A stretch of DNA of 64,000 bases from Hemicentrotus pulcherrimus (taxonomy: Eukaryota; Echinodermata; Echinoidea; Camarodonta; Strongylocentrotidae). The stretch is taken from NCBI GenBank assembly GCA_003118195.1, contig BEXV01000071.1:337638-401637 (forward strand). Direction: 5' to 3'. Each line of letters begins with the position of its first letter. Within the stretch, counting starts at the first letter, position 1. Shown piece after piece: positions 49,503 to 61,745 of the stretch. The notes beneath the pieces are model-generated. The model saw only the letters and a program-made list of their open reading frames with translations, did no database searches and was not told the DNA's origin. Both the position numbers and the translations under genes were made by a program.

Positions 49503-50729
49503 ATGAGTTTGACAAGTCCATTTCCAAGCGTGGCGACCATCTTAGAGGATGGCGTCTCCAGTCTTGGACCCGGTGAGGCATCCGCCAACAGTTCGATGGC
49601 TGCAGACATCGGTACCAAATTGGAATATGTCATTACAAAGGAGGTTCTCCAGCTCTACATCTACTCCTACTTGGATCGGCTTCTCGTCACGGTTGCCATG
49701 CCAATCATCTTCATCATCGGTGTCATTGGGAACGCTTCGGTCATCGTGGTCTTCCTTCGGATCAAGGGTATGAGGACGGTCACCAATCATTACCTGATCA
49801 ACCTCGCAATCGCCGACATGCTCTTCTTCTTGGCCGCCGTGCCGCAGTTCTGGATTCTTTACGCTACGAGTCCCGTCTTTGCGGATTACAAAAGCATCAG
49901 CCGTCCTTACTGCAAGTTAACCATGTTTGCAACCGATGTTGGAATTATAGTGTCTGGACTGACGGTCATCGTGGTCACTCTGGAGCGATATGTTGCTATT
50001 TGCTGGCCCCACAAATTCAAGCAGTTGAGCACGAGACCGCGAGCGATATTGGTATGCGGGTTGATATGGCTTTTTACCTGTCTTTACAAAATTCCCACCA
50101 TCATCTTCGCGGATTTGTACGAGGTAAATCTGGTCTGGCCCGATTCGTCAAACGAGACCGACTTTGATCAATACCCAAGGACCAAAGTGGAATGCTCCTA
50201 TTGTTTACCTAGAGCACACAAGCCATGTGGTCGCTTTCGGTTCTCGCTTACTGTAGATCAGTTCCTCTTGCTCATGGTGATACCTGTAACCATGGTCCTC
50301 TATACCTTGATAGTGCTCCAACTACAGCGCCTTAGCAAGAGTTCTTCACTGCGTGGTTCTGCAGGGAGTTCTTCAACGCGCATGAAGAAGCAAGTAGTTC
50401 GCATGCTTATTGTAACCATAACCGTCTATATCATCTGCATCACACCATTTCGTCTGCTCAATCTCTTTGATATATTCCAGCACAGTCTTCCTCCTGACAT
50501 CACCTGGGTTCTCGTCAACACGGCCCGCATAATGATGTACACAAACTCCGCTGTCAATCCAATTATATATAACATCATGAGCGACCGGTATCGTCATGCT
50601 TTCCGCCAAACATTCCTCTGTTGTATTCCAAGTTATGTGAATGTGAACGGAGAGGCGTCCAGTGACAGGAAATCAAAGTATACCAACAACGCAAGCACGC
50701 GTTTCGAATATGAGCGTTCTACGAGGTAA
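49503..50729 (+). CDS. Rhodopsin-family (class A) neuropeptide GPCR, TRH-receptor-like
   Basis: A complete 408-residue seven-transmembrane receptor ending at TAA. The first ATG, at 49503, has A at -3; an upstream in-frame TTG is not a credible start. Seen: N-glycosylation sequon N29; TM1 about 59-84 with GN at 76-77; TM2 with LAIAD at 101-105; TM3 cysteine C137, able to pair with ECL2; ERY at 161-163 in place of DRY; W189 in TM4; P261 and Y267 in TM5; CITP at 312-315 in TM6; NPIIY at 352-356; and C373-C374 after helix 8 as possible palmitoylation sites. ECL2 is long, with sequon N217 and three cysteines (C231, C234, C242). The TM7 run around RIMMYTNSAVNPIIYNIMSD resembles TRH receptors, including an Arg at 7.39. 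It should act at the plasma membrane, probably coupling a neuropeptide to G proteins. The ligand is unknown, and other peptide-receptor subfamilies are possible. Family call is very secure; TRHR-like subtype is moderate. Confidence 0.95.
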   Translation: MSLTSPFPSVATILEDGVSSLGPGEASANSSMAADIGTKLEYVITKEVLQLYIYSYLDRLLVTVAMPIIFIIGVIGNASVIVVFLRIKGMRTVTNHYLINLAIADMLFFLAAVPQFWILYATSPVFADYKSISRPYCKLTMFATDVGIIVSGLTVIVVTLERYVAICWPHKFKQLSTRPRAILVCGLIWLFTCLYKIPTIIFADLYEVNLVWPDSSNETDFDQYPRTKVECSYCLPRAHKPCGRFRFSLTVDQFLLLMVIPVTMVLYTLIVLQLQRLSKSSSLRGSAGSSSTRMKKQVVRMLIVTITVYIICITPFRLLNLFDIFQHSLPPDITWVLVNTARIMMYTNSAVNPIIYNIMSDRYRHAFRQTFLCCIPSYVNVNGEASSDRKSKYTNNASTRFEYERSTR

Positions 50730-53700
50730 AGAGCTTCGTCAAGGTTGCGTCACCCATTCGCTCCACTTCAACGAGTTAGAAAACCTAGCCCTCTTGCTCT
50801 CGTGGTGATCCGGGAATTCAGAATGATTTTCCGGTTGACATTTTGTGTAAAATTGAAACAGTGAATCATTTATCCAAACGCAGATTTTCAAAGTACTGTG
50901 AATTGTCATGGATACAAACTATTGCCAAAATGTACTGCCATAATGTGTTCACACATTCTTCATATTTGGGAGGTCGTCAAACATTATCAAGGTATTACGA
51001 ACGTGGAAAGGCTTTTGAGTTGGATTTTTTCCGCCAATAGAGAAAGCAAACAAATATTATTGCTATGTCACCTTTAAACGTGATTTCTGCAGCAGAAGCC
51101 TCGCGTCCATTTTCTCAAAATTTCATTCCTAGGGGTAAGCACTGAAAAAAAAACTGTCCTACATCTTTCAACGTCAGATGCTTTGATGTCTTCGGGCATA
51201 CAGTTCATAGCTAAAATTAAGTGGAAAATCAATATACGCTACCTGGTCGACATAATGCATAATATATTATTTGAAATAATCATCGTGTGCACAGTTGCTC
51301 GACTTGCGGAAGATAAGTAACCTGAAGAATATCTAAATGTGGCTGAGTGTAAATATAAAGAACAGAACTGATTTGAGCGAGCATCGGGACTGTTAACTGA
51401 TTATACAATCTACGTTGGACCCAAGGAATTCAATCATTTGATTAATCCCGCGAATCAAAGTAATTTTTCTAAATTTACTCCATTCGGGTTACTAATCTAA
51501 ACACGGCATTGACATCATTAAAAATGAAATGTTTATGTAGCTCCACCACTGTTTAACTTGGTCCAACCTCTTCACGAGTTATCGAGCCACCAGACGCACG
51601 TTACCCTAGCCAACAACAGGACGAAATCTTGGAGATGCAATCGGTTTTTTTAGTGATATGAAGGAAAACGCAGCAAATATAATGTAGTAAACTTTGAAAT
51701 GACGGAACCTCTCCCCATTTATTATTAAATGGAAGGAAAACAAAAGGATGAGTGAGCACGTTTGAGGCAGATCATTTTCGCGACGTAAACGCTGGTTATT
51801 GCTTTCTATTCAACCGGACGTTCTATTCATTGACAAACACTGATAGACAATGATCAAAGTCTTGAACACTGATCAATTCTGAGTATTCGAGGCAGTTTTG
51901 AGGAGTACACTTCACGTACTTGTAATTTTAAAATATGTACTATCTTGATGTTTTTGCTGTACAAAAAAACAAACTTTATCCATACATGTATATTTGGAAT
52001 CTGTGTCTGTTGTGGTTCCTGATGTGTTGAATTTATTTTTCTTTGAAATGATCACGACATTTGTAACATACACCATTACTTATCATACTCTTGTCAATCA
52101 CCCGTGCTTTGGAATATTGCTGGATACTACGTATTTCATTTATTTAAAGAACCCAAGAGCTTCTTTAAATAAGAACATTTTATTTTTTATTTCATTTGAG
52201 TACTTACGTTGCAAATTCTTATATTGTCTTCAAAGCCTACCTGTTCCCAGAAGGACGGTTATTAGAGAAATAATACGGAATTGGCCCAAAGTTTGTTATT
52301 ATACGGTGGACCGCATCAAAATAATGTGTAACAAAATTAACAATCGCTGAATTCATACTGTGCAATCCAAGATTTTACTTTCGAATTAATTCGTTATTTT
52401 CTTTAAACACTAGGATTAAGTAAATATCAAATATGATTTTCGTCTCTGATAATCATTCAGATTTGTATGGTACAGTACTTCACAACCTCGTCCACTAGTC
52501 ATGTCCGTGTACAGCTGGGTTTTTTTAATGCAAGAAAAAATTGTATAATAGTGTATAAGTTATATACAGTAAATTAAGAATTATGAATTGAAAGTATTGA
52601 AATGCTCAGTTTTATGGGTGGATTAAGGGCCATGGGAATCATAAGTTAGAAAATATTCCTACATAGTCGGTGATAAATTAATTATATAGAATGAAAATGG
52701 TGGTTCTGCTGTGATCCCACAATTCTATCAACTGTGTGCTTTTTAACGTGGAATAACCACTTACAAACCACATTGAGGAATGTATTGATAAGCGCTTGAA
52801 CGTAACATAATGTATGACTGTTGTAATGTTTCTTGAGGTTACTAATCTGGCATCATTTCAGTATCTTTTTGAAAAAAGATAAGTGTGTATGATCTCTTTG
52901 TTCTTTCATCGTGTTTACAGGACGGATATCACACCATATTCAAACAGGGAAATGTATATTATATTTCAAATTAGATGAATTATATGAAAGTATTTTCTAG
53001 CGACGATCGTAAAGTATTTTATCTTCTATGAATCCTATTTCAACTACTCTGCATATCGATTGCTCATTGTAAGCGCATAATGTCTTGTGATGTTGACTCT
53101 TTGAAATTGATTGAATTAAAATACATTACATTTAATGCTACATTAAATGTTGTATGGAAAAACAAAATCTTGTGCAAAGGGATGTTTCGAATGTTCATCT
53201 AATTCAAGGTCTTTTCAGGAAAGTAAAATCTTTGTAAGATTACAGTGCTATATCTTTGATGCAAGTGAAGTTTTACTAGTCTACACGATAGCATATATAA
53301 AATATTTACAGGCAAGCTTTAAACGACTTTTGATTAAGAGTCCATGAGAGATACAAAAATGGCTACTTCGAAACTTCTACCTACACTAAGAAAAATGTTG
53401 AGGTATTGATCGTGTCATGCATCATGAAAGAAGCATTCCAGAATTTAGAGGGAATAGTATTAATTTAATGTCACAAAATTAATGCTATTATTCAGTTGAG
53501 GTTGTTAGCTTTTGGAACCATCTATATGAAAACAATCTTGCTGAAAAGTTCATATATGAATATGGATACATGGGACTACTGTCACATGAAGCATCGGAAA
53601 CGTTGTCCGTAGTTTTTTGTTCAATCTAGTCGTATTCGATATATGGGGGCATTTTCAATATTTTCATGGTACATTGCTTCTTTGATAGTATTCTAGGGAG

Positions 53701-53780
53701 GAATATAAAGAATAAGAAAGCTTACAAATATTTTCCAAATATATGAAAACTGAAATCTTCTATTAATTCTTTTGAAGCCT
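50730..53780 (+). other. Receptor 3' flank, probably 3' UTR at its start
   Basis: AT-rich sequence after the stop codon. The first plausible polyadenylation hexamers are ATTAAA at 51724-51729 and 53115-53120. A canonical AATAAA followed 23 bases later by a run of As is at 55593-55598. Which, if any, ends the transcript cannot be told. The 118-residue frame at 51994-52350 has no recognisable domain. Confidence 0.35.
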
Positions 53781-53842
53781 ATAACATTAACACGCATCTT
53801 AAATGTTATACCTGATAAAACACGCGCCCATCCACCTTCGCG

Positions 53843-53913
53843 CACACTCACACTCACACTCCCTCATGCACATCACTCATACACATTATCAGATATATAT
53901 ATATATATATATT
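53843..53913. repeat. CA-rich and (TA)n simple repeats
   Basis: An interrupted CACA tract (about 53843-53885) followed by a TA run (about 53893-53912). Confidence 0.85.
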
Positions 53914-54283
53914 TATCTAATCATTTCTGCTCAAATGTTCGACGTATCCTTAAGTATTGCTTAGGGGCAGAATTTCAGGTTATTTTTGTTTTAATCTACG
54001 CAACCAGTATTCAATCATTTCCTTCCGTACCGGAATTTCGAAGAAATGCACATCATCGGAGACTTCAACATCCCCCTTTAGGTTATGAATGCCTCAATGG
54101 CGCCTCTGACGATACATTCCTTAACTATCTGCTTTTGATTACTTCGTAGAATCTATGAGGGGAAAGAGATGCAGAAGAAAAAGGTCGAATATGATACAGA
54201 ACTTCTCCTTTAGGTCAACACTGTGGATATTCTATCTGGGTGTATCGCTGTTCTAAACTGTCAGTCAATCAAGTTACTTTCCT

Positions 54284-54370
54284 GTCGCAGTGGTGAAATG
54301 GTTAATCGGGTTACCTGAGACCCCCACCTAGCCCCGGGGAGTAAATTGGGAGATCATTGGGAGTCATGTA
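54284..54370 (+). mobile_element. Possible tRNA-derived SINE head
   Basis: GTCGCAGTGGTGAAATGGTT resembles the acceptor and D arm of a class II (Ser/Leu-type) tRNA, including an A-box-like GTGGTGAAATGG. No B box follows, so it is at best a decayed SINE head. Confidence 0.25.
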
Positions 54371-57300
54371 TCCTGAAGTATGAGCAGTGATAGTTCAGAA
54401 AGGTAAAGACGACTTGCTGTTTCCATGATCGCCACCTAAAATACCATTAGGTTTGAGTTACATGACGTTCTATATTGGGAAGAGTACGCACGTAGTTTCC
54501 AGGTCGTATAACACAGGGAAGGAATTCCATAATATTCATAAAAAATGAAATACAAACCAGAGTTATTAAGTAGTACTAGGATTTATTTCTTTTATACTTT
54601 GGACATAAATGTTGTTGACGCTTTAGAGTGCATCCATGGCTTCGACCACTTCACAAATATTGTATGTAATCCGACGCTGGGTTTAAGTAATGTCTTAAGT
54701 CGAGTTTAAGAATGCGTAGAAAAGAAATTTCATTTCTCCTTTCTTAAACTTGACTTATGAAAGCCAATGTTGGGTTCAACTTACTCAATACAGAATTATA
54801 CAAATATATGTATATTATTTATTATATATTTCACAAAGTGTTCGAGACGAGTTCCTTGTCTACGTGTTTTACTCTTTGTTAGATTATGATACTTATCGAT
54901 ATAAATACTTGGAAAAAGAAAGGCAAATTATTTTTGGCACATAATTATCAGTCAAAGTGAATGTTTAAAACTAGTCGCCATATTTTACGAATATTTGGAC
55001 TTTATGGGGAAAAGAAGGAAGTAATACAGTCATGATGACGCTATTTCTGCACGAAGCAGCATTTGAAAGTAATCTCAATTCCATCCTATACTTCAATCAG
55101 CCACAGCCAAGATGCACTATGTTGCCAATTTAACAATTCCCAAGACCAATGACCGTAAAGTTACGAAAGTAAGATATACAGAAATTGACATTTGAGGTTC
55201 TCTGATACAAGGAAAATATGAAATTGACATGGGAATATGGGAATAAGGTAGCGGCTTTGTATTTGTATCATTCTAGCCCCCCTCCCTCCCCCTCCTAAGG
55301 TTATGTGCTTAGAAAACACCTATACATATTTGTTTGGATGTAATGTTATTCATAAGTTTTTTGAGAGGGAACATTTTACAGCGTATTAAACTTTAACAGT
55401 ATAATTTTCTAATTTTGGATGTTGAACAGTTTGAATACTGAGAATATGTACTCTATCTATGATTAATCTTCTAAAGCACTTTCGCCTTGAAAACTCAATT
55501 TGAGCTTTATAATATGTACAGACATTTGTAAAATAATGGTCTGTTTTAGTTGTCGCTGTTTAATCATAATATAGAATATACTGGTAACCTAGAATAAAAT
55601 TGTAACCTTCAACAAATCTGAAAAAAAAAGCACAGAGGGATCGATAATTCTATTCAAAGAGGCTGTGTGTTGTTTCCCAAAGAAGCCACATTCCTTTTGA
55701 TGTTTTTCTATAAATCATTTAAAATAAAAATTGATATTTTGATTATTCGGTTTTTTTTGTGTGTTTTTTTTTGGGGGGGGGGGTTGGTTTGGTTTTTGTT
55801 AATACACTCATTGGTAAAGATACTCACAGTAGAATTGCGTTAAAGGAATGAATTTCAATAATATTCAGCTAAAAAAACAATTTTTCTTTTAACGGTAGGA
55901 CATAAGTTTAATTAACAAGGAATTTCGCAAACTGTAAAGGTTCTAGCATGGTTTTCTTTTTGGTGCGAGCAAGATTCGTTTAGCTTTGAAGATTAAAAAC
56001 TGTTTTTTACCCATGTGTCAGAGATATATCGTATGTATTTTTTTAAAGTTTTTACTTGAAATATGTATTCGATTGAAATAGAGTCATGAGGAAAACTGTT
56101 TAAGTTCACATTGAAACCAAATAGTTTCTGATTTAGTTACATATCACTCTCTGGAAATGGTGTGCTTACTAAAATGCGTGAACCCTTCTCAGAAACCTGT
56201 GACTATCATATGAATAGGATGATCCAACATATACTTGACCATGTTAATATTATCACTGCGTGGCTTGTAGCATAATAAGTAAGCTTTCATCTATCTGTTA
56301 TCTTTAAAGCAAAGTGTCTTATCCTCCACACACAAAATACGTTCGTTATCTAGAGAACAACGGATGTAAAACATTCTTTACACAATAAACGTCCAGTAAG
56401 AGGAAAGTAAGCAAGTCAGCCCAAGAGGTGACACCTGCCGAGTCTCTCTCGCACGACCTGCGGTGAGCCTCTGATAAAGCTCAATACAATTTCCTCCTAC
56501 ACAATAGTCTCTACAGACCTTCTTCCCTGCAGTAATATCACACAATATGCACAATTAACCGTCCAGTATTTGACCCACTTGTAAGGCAGGTGCACTGGAG
56601 CTAAAGCTTAGAACTAATCACCGGTAAATATCAGACACCATGACCTATACATCAGCCATTCTTTTTTTCCCACGTGAGGATGCGGTCTTGCCAAAACAGT
56701 TCTCTGAATGTCCATTCCCAATCCCCCTTATTCTATTATTTGATGAAGGCTGTAATCATGATAATAAGCACCTAAACAACGAAGCGGGTGTTTGTCTTGA
56801 TAAACACCATAATGCCTAACAATGTGGTTTTAGCGCTAATTGTGATTTTTATTTTAATTGGGGGATACGTCGGACATAAAATTCAAAATGCCTCGGCGGA
56901 TGACAATGAATAGAGCATAATCAATCGTATTAAGCCTCGAATAATCATCGACACACTTTCAAGAACAGGTCATCTGTCGCTATTATTTTCCCCCTGGAAA
57001 TCATAGCCTGATGCCTATTCTAAGAAGCCTTTTATTATATTTTATACATTATTCAGGATGCAGGAAATGGAATATGATTAGTTTTGTTTTTCTTATGAGA
57101 CTTTCTCTCTCTGACAAATGAGGTAATATCTAGTCACGAATTCACACAAATGAAAAATAGACTCTGCAACGCTATCATGCTAATTTTTACAATTTGAGTA
57201 TTAAATCTGCGTCGTGACAAAAGTAGAACTAGAGTATAAATTCATATTTGACTTCAGAGCTTATGGTTGTAAAAAAAAGATGAGAAAATCTGGTTTGAAA

Positions 57301-57971
57301 TATTTTGTTTAAGCGTGTGTCAGAAAACAATTCAACAACAACAATGCACAGTATTAGTGAGATTTATTTTTAATGTAACTCAATAGTGGTAGTCGTATTC
57401 CGTCCTAATTTTATTATCATTTTTTTTAAACATCTCACTGGTATCATCTTTCATTTCTTTTCTCTTTCGATTTCTTCTCTTAACCACATTAACAATTGGC
57501 CGGCTGGTCATGACATGATTTCAAACGTTTCCTCTCTTTTCCACCTTTCTGAAACAATCGCAACCGCTCACGGCAATTCACGTCTTTCCTGAACATGTGC
57601 ATTGATCTCCGAAAAGAATAAAACTCGACCGACGACGAAGAAATCACAGTAAACCAAAAACCCACAAGACTGACGGCCACAAGACGTCGGTCTCGCTGCC
57701 TGTTTCGCTCGAGGGTTCTCCGTGTTGTTAACACTGATATAATTTTCCCGAAGACACATATTTAGAACGACAGACTCCTGGCATCGTTGGTTATTACTCT
57801 CGTGAGCCACCTTATAACATGTGAACACATTTCAAATAATTTCAAAGACTATAAATTGAGTTCGATGGTGAATAATTTACCATGGCATATATTATGATTC
57901 AACACAGAGGGAAGCATTTTAATTGTATCCTCATTTTTTGTATTCATTTTATCTATTCATGTCTTCTTTAA
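54371..57971. other. Non-coding stretch
   Basis: Homopolymer-rich patch (T and G runs) at 55751-55783. Overlapping minus frames at 57489-57828 lack a recognisable domain. Nothing else seen. Confidence 0.45.
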
Positions 57972-58160
57972 AGATGAAGTTGAGTTCTGGTCATGCGATT
58001 GCATTTTGAAAGAAACGGTGTGGAATCGACCAGAAAAGGTTGATCATCTAGCATATAAGAATTTGTGTGTATTGCAAGGTTCTGGAATCATCAAAATGAT
58101 AAGAAATTTGGTAAAGTTACAAACACTGTACACAGAAAGATGTATATGGGACTACACGAA
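57972..58160. mobile_element. Partial copy of the TTAA MITE at 38662
   Basis: Begins after TTAA with AGATGAAGTTGAGTTCTGGT and tracks the 38662 copy for about 185 bases, with a small internal insertion, before diverging near GGGACTAC. The right terminus is not found. Confidence 0.7.
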
Positions 58161-58223
58161 CACGTGGCGTAAAAAACCTCCCCCCGAGTTTTACGATGAA
58201 CATGACATATTTAGAATATGAAG

Positions 58224-58358
58224 GCATTTGAAGAGCCATGCTTTTCAGGGAGCACGTCTTATCTGATGTTCTTCCACACTTGCATAATAAGAATGATAAA
58301 GTTCACAAATTATTTTTCACCTCTTCCCAGAACTCAAACTTCTCTTTAAAAAGCAGGG
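58224..58358. repeat. Dispersed repeat, partner of 20787-20929
   Basis: Starts GCATTTGAAGAGCC and follows the same motif order as the copy at 20787. It lies only about 60 bp after the partial MITE, so the two may be parts of one larger element here. Confidence 0.7.
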
Positions 58359-60059
58359 TATGTCATTCAGTTAAAAAAAAAAAAACTTTATAATGACGCG
58401 CTGCTGCAACAAACAAAATAAGTTTTCTTTTTACGCAGCTTCCGTTTCGGCAAACAGCGGTTGAGAACTTTATCAGGTAACAGCAACATAATCACTGTAT
58501 CATTCTGACGCATGACAAAATAGTGCAGTTACCATGGCAATAATTTACTTATCCCATGCCACGACCCACTTTGTGAAAGTGCGAAATGAAACGAGAGTGA
58601 TCAGTGGAGAAAGAAACTGTCTTACATCTATTATGAGCCTCTGATACTTCTTTTGAAAAGAATAGAAGGAGAAAAAATAGAAAGGCGGATGCTACGTGCT
58701 AAAGCTTTGTGAAGATCTAATTTGTTTTTAGTTTGCATGAAAGCTAAGATTTATCATTCTGTCAGCAACTAAAACGAAATGTCGGTTTTATAATAAGATA
58801 ATCCGACCAGATTATGATTTCTTCGCATGTTCTGCTATGGAAACACAACATAATCTAATCTTCCTCTATTTCCAATTTCGATGTTGAAACAGATAACATA
58901 ACATAATTGTTCTCGATTCCCCTATTTCCAATTCAAATGTTGAAACAGATACCTTAACCTAATTCTTCTTTTAAAAGACCGTTAAGTTTTCAAAAAAGTA
59001 CCATCTCCATAATAAGTACTTATGATACCAGTAACTTATCTTAACTTTATTTTGACTTATTTCTTCGTTATTCTATTTATAAAATGCAATTTATAAGATC
59101 AGATTTTTTTTGGTCTCCCCCTCCCTGTGGATCACTTCATATCTACCGTAGATCATAACACAGATCCTTTTCTTACGACAAAACTGTGGGTCTCAGGAAG
59201 TTATGTCTCACTTAACTGTTAAGCTTTTTTTAAGGTAAATGTAAAAGAATTTAGGTTAGCACACAATCGCAACTACTTCCGAAAAAAATAGATTGAGGCA
59301 ATTTCAACAACATTATGGGTCACCTATGAAATTTGGAAACGAATGAGGTACTGCATAATTCTACCAGGATTACAATGGAATGTATTGACATTTTCCTTGA
59401 GTTGAATTCTTTGTTATAGTAAATGGTTGCAATCGTGTTTCAAGTTCCATTATCAAATTGAAGTGGAGATCCTTGCTGACCTTGGCAAAAAATCCCGCAA
59501 AAGTCTAAAAAGTGTAAGGGTTAATGACGCTACATTTTACAATAATTTTATGATAGGTTTTATTTTGTACATAACAGTATAACGATATCATAAAGAAAAT
59601 GTGAGCATTGTTAGCACAGCTATCATATTGAAGACACGTTCACGCGATTCTTTTCCGGATGAGATCAAGAAAGTCCCAAATGTGCCAGAATCTCCAGTCC
59701 CCTCATACACATCCCTGTATTGACAACTAGTGTTATGTTAATGTAGAGACGATCCAGCATGCAGTGCTTTCCGTAGTTTTATTTTAAGGATAAAAATGGC
59801 CTATAGGAATGGTACACCATCAGCTTTAATATTGAGAAAGAAAAGACCACAGTTACTTTTATATCTTTTGAGAAGCAAACTCAGAAAACAATCGGTATTT
59901 AGCAGTTCTTTCCCCTTTAGAACTTCGAGTATGATAAGCATTCGACGCTTCTTCCAAGATATGTCGAAGAGCTTGCAAATCACGGGTCTCATTGCTCCTG
60001 AATGTCTATTTCCAATATTGATTCATGTTCCTCGTGTTAGTTTCCTAATAAACCTGGTT
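58359..60059. other. Non-coding stretch
   Basis: An imperfect local duplication at 58855-58960 (CCTATTTCCAATT.. AATGTTGAAACAGATA recurs). The frame at 59796-60134 runs into the U6 fragment and is unsupported. Confidence 0.4.
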
Positions 60060-60120
60060 AAATATGGAACGCTGCACGATTTCGCGTGTCGTCCTTGCGC
60101 GGGGGCCATGCCAATCTTCT
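60060..60120 (-). pseudogene. 5'-truncated U6 spliceosomal snRNA
   Basis: The minus strand reads GAAGATTGGCATGGCCCCCG, then CGCAAGGACGACACGCGAAA, then CGTGCAGCGTTCCATATTTA. This follows the 3' 60 or so bases of U6 snRNA with a handful of substitutions and one compensated indel. The 5' half, including the stem-loop at the start and the full ACAGAGA box, is absent; AAG repeats stand in its place. There is no terminal T run of a polymerase III gene. It is therefore a fragment, not a working gene. Confidence 0.8.
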
Positions 60121-60124
60121 TCTT

Positions 60125-61185
60125 CTTCTTTTAGTTTTTTTCTCACTAAAATCAGAAATTAAAAATTATTCACAATTTTCCACATAATGACAATTTCCAC
60201 AAATAAAAATACAATACAAATTATTACAATTCAAACAAAATATGAAAAAAAAACACTATAACAATACAGTCATGTGAGGAAAAACATGATAACCAATTGG
60301 TTTTAAAAATGACGTTATAGTAGTAAACAAATGATAGCCACCGGTTCACCACCACCCATGTTAGAAGCTAAGCCTCATACCAATTAATCCTCATTGTTTT
60401 GGTACGGTCTTCAACCTAAGTTACCTTTTAAACAATACCAAAAACGTATAATTCATTAATTGCATTAAATTCTACATTACAATACTCGTGATCTCGCTGT
60501 GCCAGTGAACCCGTCTCTGAAGAACTAAGTCAAACGCTTTCATAATTGATCGCATTTACTGTATTCTACTTAGTTTTTCAAAAGGCCATCCGTTCGAAGT
60601 GTTTAAGAATGAAAAGACTGTATCATTTTACTTAAATCCTACTTCAGCATTTATAAAATGATAACCTGCTTCAGTCTGCTGAGTTCGCTCCACGTCGCTT
60701 GTATTACATATCCATCTACGGATACTACCAAAGTGGCAAATGTCCGTAGAAGAGACAATCCGTGAAACATTAGATATACAGATTACATAAAGGTATTAGA
60801 GGAACTAGGTTATGTAGTCGATTGTTATACCCTTTGAGAATTGATTCTCAGTCTGCTTTGGGAATCAAATAACATCATGGGCAGATAATGCGAGTTATCT
60901 CCAGTCTACAATCAAGATAATCAACTGAAGAATACAATTACTTTCCATGAACGTCTTCGTATAATGTTGCTAATGACTGCGAAGCCCGCAGTAAAATCAG
61001 GACAGAATGAAGGAGTCAGGGATAGGGGATATCTTCCGAGTTTAAGCACCGTGCCATCCAAAACTACACAATGTGAATGGTGATCTAAGGGGGTTTAAAA
61101 GCAGCATTATTTGCATCGAGCAAATCGGTAAGTATACATTAACTAAGTTTTCATCGAGAGGGTCCTACCGCTAAAATCACCCCCA
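60125..61185. other. Non-coding stretch
   Basis: AT-rich, nothing recognised. Confidence 0.45.
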
Positions 61186-61294
61186 GTCAACTACCCCTGA
61201 AGACAACTACCCTTAGGACAACTTACCTCCTAGCACAACTACCCCCTGGGACAACTACCCCCGGACAACTACCCCCGGACAACTACTCCCCAGG
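61186..61294. repeat. Minisatellite, about 14-17 bp unit
   Basis: About seven units of the form ACAACTACCCCCGG, varying by a base or two, two of them identical. The minus frame across it gives Pro/Asp/His repeats and is not a gene. Confidence 0.9.
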
Positions 61295-61326
61295 TTAACA
61301 CTACTAATATTACTACTTCTAGTAGT

Positions 61327-61384
61327 AGTTGTCCTAGAGGATGGTTGTCGTAGGGGGTGGACTGGGGGTGGTTATCCGGGGGTG
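61327..61384. repeat. Inverted complement of the adjacent minisatellite
   Basis: Units such as GTTGTCCTAG, GGTTGTCGTAGGGGG and TGGTTATCCGGGGG are reverse complements of the ACAACTACCCCC unit, separated from the forward array by about 30 bases. Confidence 0.75.
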
Positions 61385-61665
61385 AATGTCTAGGGTGTTC
61401 ATGAAGGTGCCCTAGAACCGCCTTGACCAACCCAGGGCAAACTTGATAAAACCATAGCAAAAATAGTCCTACTTTGTGGGCGCCTTGAGCACCCCTTGCC
61501 CTTGGATGGATAGTGTGTATAAGTATGTGTATGAGACTGGGGCAGGGGTATGCAGAGGTCAGATATTCTTCTACCAGCGTATTGGCAGAAGATACTATTT
61601 CTGCAATTTTCACAACAACAGTTGTTATTATGATTATTCTTAGAAGTAGTAATATAAGTAGTTTT

Positions 61666-61690
61666 GGTATTATTATTATTATTATTATCA
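61666..61690. repeat. (ATT)n microsatellite
   Basis: About seven TTA units, with imperfect ATC/ATT continuation to 61730. Confidence 0.9.
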
Positions 61691-61745
61691 ATGAAATATT
61701 CATCATCATCACTATTATTACTATTATCAATTCAAACGGCGCATG

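Noticed and set aside
51994..52350. 118-residue frame after the receptor
   Set aside because: AT-rich, no domain, no splice context; likely 3' flank of the receptor gene.
55593..55629. AATAAA plus an A run as the receptor's poly(A) site
   Set aside because: Almost 5 kb past the stop codon, and the A run is genomic, so it may be chance or a retroposed end; kept only as a candidate.
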